DNA of 5,202 nt from NCBI GenBank assembly GCA_016303085.1, contig JAEDMI010000175.1:1-5202 (forward strand), written 5' to 3'. Within the stretch, counting starts at the first letter, position 1, and every line of letters begins with the position of its first letter. The DNA is from Acetatifactor sp. (lineage in GTDB: Bacteria; Bacillota; Clostridia; Lachnospirales; Lachnospiraceae). Made by a program: the position numbers and the translations under genes. The notes beneath the pieces were generated by a model. It made no database searches. It saw only the letters and a program-made list of their open reading frames with translations, and had not been told where the DNA came from. Of the stretch, positions 1 to 5,202 are shown in pieces.

Positions 1-118
1 CCGCAAGGAATCTGTCCCACTGATCATCGTCCCAAACATAAGCCCGCTGATAAAACGGAATCTCCAAAAGCCTGGAGCCGTTAAAAATGCCGTTGATAAG
101 TATTTCGCCAGCTTTCAT
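1..118 (-). CDS. DUF262 / GmrSD N-terminal-domain protein, 5' part only
   Basis: The first 39 codons of a gene that leaves the window at its left edge. The visible peptide starts MKAGEILINGIFNGSRLLEI and continues with IPFYQRAYVW and then DDQWDRFL. The pattern IPxYQRxYVWxxxQW is the N-terminal signature of DUF262 (the GmrSD N-terminal family, a ParB/Srx-like fold). In GmrS and BrxU this domain belongs to nucleotide-dependent enzymes that restrict phage with modified DNA; other DUF262 proteins are uncharacterised. The later DGQQR motif and any DUF1524 HNH nuclease domain would lie outside the window, so the class cannot be settled here. The ATG at 116-118 is chosen because a purine-rich stretch (AAGAAAGAGAG) lies just upstream. 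An in-frame GTG directly before it (119-121) is a less likely start. The gene begins 21 bases after the macro-domain gene ends, so it is probably co-transcribed with it. Family call good; function uncertain. Confidence 0.8.
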   Translation of the reverse strand, partial: MKAGEILINGIFNGSRLLEIPFYQRAYVWDDDQWDRFLA

Positions 119-139
119 CACTCTATCTCTCTTTCTTAC

Positions 140-679
140 CTAACTATTCGTCATGGCATCGAACATTTTCTGCGCTTCGATCATTTCGTTGGATGAGTAG
201 GCGCATAGAATTACCGTCACATCATAGTCGGGATGATCTTCTATGAATTTCTTGTATGCTCTGCAACACTGCTTCGTGGACTCTGCTGCTGGTTTGCTCA
301 GCGAACCGCCGAAGATGCCGGAACTTATCAGCGGAAATGAAATGCTGTGCAGACCGTTTTCCATCAGCACACACAGAGAATTGTAGTACGCGTCGAACAG
401 TTCCTTGAAAGCAGTAGGCGTCCGGGAAAAATCAGGCCCGACCGCATGAATGATATTCTTCGCATTTTTCATCTGAAACGCAGGTGTGATGACTGCCGAT
501 CCATCCTTAAGCGGTGTTTTATATTTGGAACACGCTGCCGTCAATGCGGCCAATCCTGCTTTTTTGAAAATAACACCGCAGATGCCGCCACCAGCCCACA
601 ATCCGCTGTTAGCCGCATTTACTACAGCGTCAACCGACTGATCTGCACAGGAACCGTTTACCAATAATAATCTGCTCAT
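140..679 (-). CDS. Stand-alone macro-domain protein (ADP-ribose binding, MacroD-like)
   Basis: A 179-residue protein that is essentially one macro domain, a cytoplasmic fold that binds ADP-ribose and, in many members, removes it from proteins or nucleic acids or deacetylates O-acetyl-ADP-ribose. Visible motifs in order: DAVVNAAN at 17-24 (adenosine/ribose-binding Asn loop), the GGG loop at 30-32 followed by ICGVIFKKAG, ITPAF at 64-68, IIHAVGP at 76-82, and PLISSGIFGG at 116-125 (phosphate-binding loop). No signal peptide, membrane segment or extra domain is seen, so it is not a DarG antitoxin, which has a long C-terminal extension. MacroD/YmdB enzymes normally read GVDG after the glycine loop; here it is GICG, so the usual catalytic Asp is replaced by Cys34. 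The start ATG at 677-679 has a GGAGG at 684-688, and the gene begins 10 bases after hsdR stops. That spacing implies co-expression with the R-M genes. Its role there is unknown; an anti-phage or self-protection role linked to NAD/ADP-ribose chemistry is inference only. Confidence 0.9.
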   Translation of the reverse strand: MSRLLLVNGSCADQSVDAVVNAANSGLWAGGGICGVIFKKAGLAALTAACSKYKTPLKDGSAVITPAFQMKNAKNIIHAVGPDFSRTPTAFKELFDAYYNSLCVLMENGLHSISFPLISSGIFGGSLSKPAAESTKQCCRAYKKFIEDHPDYDVTVILCAYSSNEMIEAQKMFDAMTNS

Positions 680-683
680 TTTT

Positions 684-688
684 CCTCC
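684..688 (-). promoter_or_regulatory. Ribosome binding site of the macro-domain gene
   Basis: GGAGG on the minus strand, four bases before the ATG at 677-679 and directly after the hsdR stop codon TAA (690-692). The whole 10-base gap between the two genes is this site plus a short A run, which supports translation from one transcript. The spacing is a little short but workable. Confidence 0.7.
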
Positions 689-689
689 A

Positions 690-3600
690 TTAAGCAGCTA
701 TTACGACTGCGTTATCCTTTACTTTGTTGATGGCTGCCATGATAGCGATCTGCATCTTTTTATCGAACAGTCTTGTGAAGCTGAGCGGCTTATCAAACGG
801 AGGCTTGGTGAGCATGGTGACACTCTCCATATATCCGTTCTGCTCAATGTGGTTGATGATCTTATGCAGGAATGCAATTTGTTTCTGATTCAGCGACTGA
901 TCGTTGATAAACTGGGAGAACGCTTCCATTGCTGCATCGTGATCCAGCTTGGCGATCTTTCGGATCAGCAGACCGAAAGGCGTATCTCCAAATTCGCGCT
1001 CATAATCTTCCTTGCTGCCCAGTTCGCTTGTCAACACACGCTCCAGTTCTTGATAATCGCCATGAGAGAGAGGAATGTTGTGCGTCAGCTTGTAGATGGC
1101 AAGTGTGTTGCCATGTTCATTGACATAGCGATTCACTTTGGCACGGTAATCCTCGAAGTCGTATGCCGCATCCAACTGAATGCCTTCTTGCTCACCGATA
1201 ATGGGATCTGTAAGATGCGTAATAATCGGATTTTTCACAGGGCCTACTTCTACAAGGAACTGCATTAAGCTACGAAGTTCTTTTCGTACCCTCTCAAACA
1301 GGAGAATGTCGTTTGCTTCCCAGAATGCATCGGTGTTTACTTCTTTTATGACCGGCAGTTTTGCCTTTACCTGTGGGATGCTGATTTTACGCTCCAACAG
1401 GGTACCAATGTCACGCAACTGCTTCTGCGCATACTTGAAGGAAGGCATCTGTTCCATCGCTGCGATCATGAGGCCATACATGAAGTTGTCAAAACGCTTG
1501 GCATACTCATCCGTATCATCCAGCCGGACAATTGGCGCAATCTGCTGCAGCAATTCACCCTTATCGCCCTCGCTGATGAAATTGAAAGCGCCGGGCTTTT
1601 TGAATTTTTCCACGCTTTGCATACGAAGCTTGACTGCAATCAGGTCAGTATTCAACTCCGTTACTTGTGCGTAGCAAACGCCCACCAGTTCTGTGCGCCA
1701 AGCTTGATATGCATCATCGGCATAAGCGCTTTCTTGGAGCATGACCGCCAGTTTAACCTGCTTGCCGAAAATGTTCTCCGTGAGGGATTTGGCTTCCTTG
1801 GATTCATAGCCTTCCTTGTGAGCGCGGAAATACTCGAAGTTGCCACAGTAATCAAAAATCAGGAATCGCTTTTTGTCGGTATATTCTCCGTCTATCTGAT
1901 CGGTGCAGGTAAGCCCCTTGCACAGACGAGTACCGCGTCCAATCATCTGCCAGAACTTTGCTTTGGAACGAACTTTCTTAAAGAATACGAGGTTGACGCA
2001 CTGCGGCACATCGATGCCGGTGTCCATCATATCCACGGATACGGCAATAATCGGTTCCTTGTCCGGCACCTTGAAATCGTCAATAATGGTCTGCGCGTAT
2101 GTATCGTCGCAGATCACGCGCTGGGCGAAAGTGCCGTGATACTTGGGGTACAGCTTATTGAAGCGCTCCAGAATGAACTCTGCATGGCGCTTGTTCTGGG
2201 CGAAGATGATAGTTTTTCCCAGTCGGTCACCGCCTGCGACACGGATGCCACGCTCCATTAGATCCTGTAACACAGTGTCCACCGTGGTTTCGTTGAACAC
2301 ACACTTGTTCAGTTGCGCGGACGGAATGAAGTCAGGCATCAGCCCGTCTTCGATGAAATCATCCTCGTATCGTTCCTTATCCTCATCAGACAGGTCATCG
2401 TAGGTGATACCTTCCTCCAGGAACTTGGTTTTGACTTCGTAGTTATAATATGGGACAAGCACATGATCCTGATATACTGCCGTCTCGTAGTCGTATGCAT
2501 AGGTGGGAACGCCATGCTCCATCTCGAAGAAATCATAGGTGTTGCGATCGACATCCGTTTTCGGGGTAGCTGTCAGACCGACCATGATCGCATCAAAGTA
2601 TTCAAAGATAGCACGGTACTTTTTGAAAATGCTGCGGTGGCTTTCGTCGATGATAATGAGGTCAAAATGTGCCGGGGTAAACATTCTCTGCCCATCTTTT
2701 GTCTTTATATCGTCGATAGCATTCAGCATTGTCGGGTATGTGGAAAATACGATTCTCGCGCTACGGTCGTCTTTATTGGAGCAAAGGTTGCACAGCGACA
2801 TATCGGGCAGGTAATTCTTAAAGTCATCCTTTGCCTGCTTTACCAGCGCGGTGCGGTCTGCCAAGAACAGAATGTTGGTGACATGCTTGCCACGACTCAG
2901 TACATCTGTCAAGCTGGAGGCGGTTCTGGTCTTGCCGGTACCTGTGGCCATCACCAGCAGGTGCTTTCTGAATCCGAGACCGATCTGCTCACATACTGCG
3001 CGGATTGCTTCTTTCTGGTAGTAGCGGTCGGTGATACGATCGTCGATGGGAATGGTCATCAGATCCATTCGCTCTGTTCTGCGGTTCATGAGTTTCTGCA
3101 AATCATCTTTGCTAAAAATGCCGCTGACTTTGCGCTGGGGGCTGCTTTGATCGTCCCAGAAGTAGGTTTCGAAACCGTTGGTGGTGAACATCATGGGACG
3201 ACGACCAAATTTGCGTTCCAGGCAGTCTGCATATAGCACCGCCTGCTTGCGTCCGATGTTGGGGTCTTTGCTGGATCGCTTGGCTTCTACGACCGCCAGT
3301 GGCAGACCGTCCTTGCCAAACAGGACATAGTCCACATATCCCATCTGGCCTACAATGCCAGCCATACCTTCAACGGGGTATTCTTCCTGTACATCTGCAT
3401 CAGCACCGGTGAATTTCCAGCCCATCTGCTTCATGTCCACATCAATGTAAATTTTGCGGGTTTTGAACTCGGAAAGGTCTGCCGCCACGAAAGTGCGATC
3501 CTGTTGATGCTGTTCCTTTGCAGCGGTAAGCTGCGTGGACATCTGCTCGATCTGCTGGCGAAGTGCTTCGATCTCTGCGTCCTTTTCCCCGAGCAGGCTT

Positions 3601-4064
3601 TCCTGCTCTTTGATTTTCTTTGTGTCTACGATAACACGCTCTGTCGGGATTTTTGCTTCCTCAAACTGGCGTTCTTCATAATCGGTGCCATAGCAATAGT
3701 CCACCCACTGGATGAACTCAAAAAGTCCCTGCAGGGAAGCGAGGGCATCGCTGGCTTGTACACTACGCTCCGTGTGGACGGCCAAATTACCAAGTTTGAT
3801 GATGAAGGGCAGCTTGCCCCAAGTATTATAGTCCACGGCAAAGCGGAATGTTGGCTCATGAATCAGTGCTTGCAGGTTATCTTTGTAAGGCATCTGCATG
3901 GTGTTGTCTGCGGAGTAGACCCACTTCACCGCCAGCTCCAGCGCTTTCCGGCAGCCAACAGCGCACATGGCAGGCGCGGAAACATACACCTTTTCCGCTT
4001 CGATCGCTGCCGAAGCAAACAAAACATATTCCTTTTTCTCCTTTAGGAATTCGAAGTTCGACAT
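690..4064 (-). CDS. hsdR: Type I restriction enzyme subunit R (HsdR), nuclease-translocase
   Basis: The motor and nuclease subunit of a type I restriction enzyme; with HsdM and HsdS it binds unmethylated sites, pumps DNA by ATP hydrolysis and cuts at a distance. Length is 1124 residues from the ATG, a normal size. Domains (numbered from this ATG): a DUF4145-like helical N-terminus, about 5-120; a probable coiled coil rich in E, Q and K, about 148-189; a PD-(D/E)xK nuclease with D245, E260-A-K262 and a QxxxY motif (Q274, Y278); an SF2 helicase with Walker A ATGTGKT at 373-379, motif Ia FLADRT near 400, DESH at 473-476, TATPK at 498-502, TIIFAQNKRH near 618, DTGIDVP at 681-687 and QMIGRGTR at 706-713; then an EcoEI_R_C-like helical C-terminal domain to the end. 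All catalytic motifs are intact and no frameshift is seen, so it should be active. The layout resembles the EcoAI/EcoEI (type IB) group. The ATG is chosen over the GTG at 4071-4073 because that GTG overlaps the ribosome binding site. It overlaps hsdS by 22 bases. Confidence 0.97.
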   Translation of the reverse strand: MSNFEFLKEKKEYVLFASAAIEAEKVYVSAPAMCAVGCRKALELAVKWVYSADNTMQMPYKDNLQALIHEPTFRFAVDYNTWGKLPFIIKLGNLAVHTERSVQASDALASLQGLFEFIQWVDYCYGTDYEERQFEEAKIPTERVIVDTKKIKEQESLLGEKDAEIEALRQQIEQMSTQLTAAKEQHQQDRTFVAADLSEFKTRKIYIDVDMKQMGWKFTGADADVQEEYPVEGMAGIVGQMGYVDYVLFGKDGLPLAVVEAKRSSKDPNIGRKQAVLYADCLERKFGRRPMMFTTNGFETYFWDDQSSPQRKVSGIFSKDDLQKLMNRRTERMDLMTIPIDDRITDRYYQKEAIRAVCEQIGLGFRKHLLVMATGTGKTRTASSLTDVLSRGKHVTNILFLADRTALVKQAKDDFKNYLPDMSLCNLCSNKDDRSARIVFSTYPTMLNAIDDIKTKDGQRMFTPAHFDLIIIDESHRSIFKKYRAIFEYFDAIMVGLTATPKTDVDRNTYDFFEMEHGVPTYAYDYETAVYQDHVLVPYYNYEVKTKFLEEGITYDDLSDEDKERYEDDFIEDGLMPDFIPSAQLNKCVFNETTVDTVLQDLMERGIRVAGGDRLGKTIIFAQNKRHAEFILERFNKLYPKYHGTFAQRVICDDTYAQTIIDDFKVPDKEPIIAVSVDMMDTGIDVPQCVNLVFFKKVRSKAKFWQMIGRGTRLCKGLTCTDQIDGEYTDKKRFLIFDYCGNFEYFRAHKEGYESKEAKSLTENIFGKQVKLAVMLQESAYADDAYQAWRTELVGVCYAQVTELNTDLIAVKLRMQSVEKFKKPGAFNFISEGDKGELLQQIAPIVRLDDTDEYAKRFDNFMYGLMIAAMEQMPSFKYAQKQLRDIGTLLERKISIPQVKAKLPVIKEVNTDAFWEANDILLFERVRKELRSLMQFLVEVGPVKNPIITHLTDPIIGEQEGIQLDAAYDFEDYRAKVNRYVNEHGNTLAIYKLTHNIPLSHGDYQELERVLTSELGSKEDYEREFGDTPFGLLIRKIAKLDHDAAMEAFSQFINDQSLNQKQIAFLHKIINHIEQNGYMESVTMLTKPPFDKPLSFTRLFDKKMQIAIMAAINKVKDNAVVIAA

Positions 4065-5164
4065 GTCATCCACTCCTGTCTGTAGTAACTTGCTGCCTGT
4101 CGGCAGAGGTGATAGCTCAATGAGCTGTAATATTTTGATTTGTCGGTCTGTTCGACGAAGGCTGTGAACTGATCCACCAGTGCCGTTGGAGGCAACGGTA
4201 TTGTTACATCGTCAAGCATTCTGCCTGTAATCTGGTTGATCGTTGTTGTTGCGCCAGTTTTAACCTGCTGTCGGAACGCATCCATTTGGAAGTATGTCAT
4301 CAGATATCCGAAGTATTGACTACGGATGATCATCATGAACGCGCCAAAACTCATCGGCTCTTGGATGCCTTTTATCAATGCGACCTTGCCAACCAGCTTG
4401 GCGCTGCCATTTCTCGAACACATGAGGATGTCATTTTCCTGCACCATGAGCCGTTCTTTAATGGCACAATCTACACGAACAGTATCCGCGAAGTCCAGCT
4501 GGCTGTTTTGAATATTGCTGGATCGCAATACGATCGTACCTTCCATAGCCACATTTTCGGGTTTGTATGTCAAGCCATTAAAGTATGTCGCTATGTCAGA
4601 TAACTTTTCGTACTGATATCCGTAAGGGTTGTTCTGCGGGTCACCGAACAGTTCGATAAATCGGGACTTGACGAGCTGATCGAGAAGCTCCAATTCTTCC
4701 TTGCGTTTTTCTATCAACCTTATAACTTGGCTGATTTCGTCAACAATTTGCAACTGTTCGGTCATATCGCGGTATGGAATCACCATTTGACGCATTGCCG
4801 CCTGCGTTAATTTCTGCCGTGTCGCACCATTGACCAATCCCTCTGTGTCGTAAAACATAAGTGCATAGCAAAGATAATCTACATTCACGAGCGGCTTGGC
4901 CTTCAATACATGTGCGTGGTTATTTACCCAGCACTTTCCAGAAACACGATATGCAATCGGCCGTTCTTTAGATCCGAAGTTGCCACCATCTTCTGCAAGA
5001 AGTACTAATTCATCGTCAAATATGTATTCTGCCACATAATCTTGCAAGCCATTTGCTCCGTAATACGGGTAAATGCCAGCTTTGCGATCCCTCGCTGTAA
5101 TCGGAACACGGCGAGAATCGAGGATTTCGCACACTTCTTCCAACTTTTTATATACCGCGCTCAT
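4043..5164 (-). CDS. hsdS: Type I restriction enzyme specificity subunit (HsdS)
   Basis: The DNA-recognition subunit of the type I system, 373 residues, slightly short for the family. It has the usual two-half layout. Target recognition domain 1 is about 1-130, with YPYYGANGLQDYV at 32-44 and LLAEDGG at 55-61, a signature common in HsdS. A conserved helical spacer follows at about 136-171 (QIVDEISQVIRLIEKRKEEL and SRFIELFGDP). Target recognition domain 2 is about 182-325, with ITGRMLDDVTIPLPP near its end. The second conserved region starts at about 328 with FTAFVEQTDKSK. After Lys344 the family normally continues as a leucine-rich helix ending in a form like LMQxYF; here the tail is Tyr- and Ser-rich (YYSSLSYHLCRQ onward) and ends at Ser373. 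This may be a natural variant or the result of recombination or a frameshift. The ATG at 5162-5164 has GGAGG at 5172-5176, seven bases away, and shares ATGA with the stop of the upstream gene, so translation is probably coupled. Target sequence cannot be deduced. Confidence 0.95.
   Translation of the reverse strand: MSAVYKKLEEVCEILDSRRVPITARDRKAGIYPYYGANGLQDYVAEYIFDDELVLLAEDGGNFGSKERPIAYRVSGKCWVNNHAHVLKAKPLVNVDYLCYALMFYDTEGLVNGATRQKLTQAAMRQMVIPYRDMTEQLQIVDEISQVIRLIEKRKEELELLDQLVKSRFIELFGDPQNNPYGYQYEKLSDIATYFNGLTYKPENVAMEGTIVLRSSNIQNSQLDFADTVRVDCAIKERLMVQENDILMCSRNGSAKLVGKVALIKGIQEPMSFGAFMMIIRSQYFGYLMTYFQMDAFRQQVKTGATTTINQITGRMLDDVTIPLPPTALVDQFTAFVEQTDKSKYYSSLSYHLCRQAASYYRQEWMTCRTSNS
4073..4077 (-). 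promoter_or_regulatory. Ribosome binding site that fixes the hsdR start
   Basis: AGGAG on the minus strand, eight bases before the ATG at 4062-4064. An in-frame GTG at 4071-4073 begins with the last G of this site, so it cannot be started from it, and no better site lies upstream of that GTG. The protein therefore most likely begins MSNFEFLKEK. The site lies inside the last codons of hsdS, so ribosomes finishing hsdS pass over it, which suits translational coupling. Confidence 0.75.
4133..4144 (-). repeat. 12-base direct repeat, copy in the HsdS C-terminal region
   Basis: GACAAATCAAAA on the minus strand, encoding DKSK at HsdS residues 341-344. The same 12 bases occur, in the same orientation and reading frame, at 5191-5202 at the end of the upstream gene. 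After the DKSK codons the two sequences diverge. DKSK (usually in QTDKSK) is a common element of the second conserved region of HsdS proteins. Confidence 0.75.
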
Positions 5165-5202
5165 GCTGCCACCTCCATCTCACCGCAAAGTTTTGATTTG
5201 TC
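5161..5202 (-). CDS. 3' end of an upstream gene of the R-M operon (second hsdS or hsdM)
   Basis: An open frame entering from the right edge and ending in TGA at 5161-5163. It encodes DKSKLCGEMEVAA. Its stop overlaps the hsdS start as ATGA, the classic junction of coupled genes, and its last codons contain the hsdS ribosome binding site (GGAGG, 5172-5176). By usual type I gene order this would be hsdM. However, the DKSKL at its start matches, base for base over 12 bases and in frame, the DKSK of the HsdS C-terminal region, which points to a second HsdS ending just here. One other frame is also open over this short stretch, so even the coding call rests mainly on the ATGA junction. Confidence 0.6.
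   Translation of the reverse strand, partial: DKSKLCGEMEVAA
5172..5176 (-). promoter_or_regulatory. Ribosome binding site of hsdS
   Basis: GGAGG on the minus strand, seven bases before the hsdS ATG at 5162-5164. It lies within the last codons of the upstream gene, so hsdS is probably translated by ribosomes ending the upstream frame, with no separate promoter visible. Confidence 0.7.
5191..5202 (-). repeat. 12-base direct repeat, copy in the upstream gene
   Basis: GACAAATCAAAA on the minus strand, ending exactly at the window edge, so the match with 4133-4144 may continue beyond it. In frame it encodes DKSK of the upstream gene's tail. The repeat may mark shared HsdS homology; 12 bases alone could also be chance. 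Confidence 0.7.

Noticed and set aside
140..679. DarG antitoxin of a DarTG system
   Set aside because: The protein is only a macro domain, without the DarG C-terminal part, and neither neighbouring gene looks like DarT.
2313..3236. 307-codon open frame on the plus strand
   Set aside because: It lies wholly antisense to the helicase core of hsdR, where motifs in the hsdR frame are perfect. Its product has no recognisable domain, so it is a shadow frame. The same applies to the other plus-strand frames at 347-667, 849-1268, 1180-1674, 1617-2261 and 3504-4046.
4071..4073. GTG start for hsdR, giving 1127 residues
   Set aside because: The GTG shares its first base with the AGGAG ribosome binding site, leaving no spacing; the ATG nine bases later is ideally placed.
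4093..4126. Terminator between hsdS and hsdR
   Set aside because: One repeat has a one-base loop, the other a five-base stem, neither is followed by a T run in the transcribed direction, and both lie within coding sequence of an apparently continuous operon.
1..5202. CRISPR array, tRNA/rRNA genes, insertion sequence or prophage attachment site
   Set aside because: The window is nearly all protein-coding, with gaps of at most 21 bases; no spaced repeat series, structural RNA sequence, transposase or integrase was seen.

Overview
The window carries one tightly packed gene cluster, entirely on the minus strand, so it reads from right to left. In transcription order it holds: the last 13 codons of an upstream gene (5161-5202), a type I restriction-modification specificity subunit (hsdS, 4043-5164), the type I restriction/translocase subunit (hsdR, 690-4064), a small stand-alone macro-domain protein (140-679), and the first 39 codons of a DUF262/GmrS-N-like protein (1-118, running off the left edge). 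The junctions are a 4-base ATGA overlap, a 22-base overlap, a 10-base gap and a 21-base gap. Purine-rich ribosome binding sites precede every start that can be seen. This looks like one operon, or the middle of one. No promoter or terminator is visible, and no stretch over 300 bases lacks a gene.

Working together: HsdS should choose the DNA target through two target recognition domains. HsdR should translocate and cut unmodified DNA, and shows an intact PD-(D/E)xK nuclease and a complete SF2 helicase motif set. The methyltransferase subunit HsdM, which both need, is not in the window and should lie further right (upstream). The macro-domain gene and the DUF262 gene follow hsdR closely enough to be co-transcribed. 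DUF262 proteins of the GmrSD/BrxU type are themselves restriction factors, so the window is best read as part of a defence island whose main piece is a type I R-M system with two accessory or neighbouring genes.

The least ordinary points are these. (1) The macro domain sits between hsdR and the DUF262 gene, and has Cys where MacroD-type hydrolases usually have the catalytic Asp. (2) An exact in-frame 12-base repeat encoding DKSK occurs in the C-terminal region of HsdS and again in the upstream gene fragment, which hints that the upstream gene may be a second hsdS rather than hsdM. (3) The HsdS tail after that DKSK motif is unlike the helical end usual in the family.

Organism: the moderate GC content, strong AGGAG/GGAGG ribosome binding sites and protein style suggest a low-to-medium-GC anaerobic Firmicute (Clostridia, gut type). 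This is a weak inference from general character; there is no rRNA or other marker in the window.
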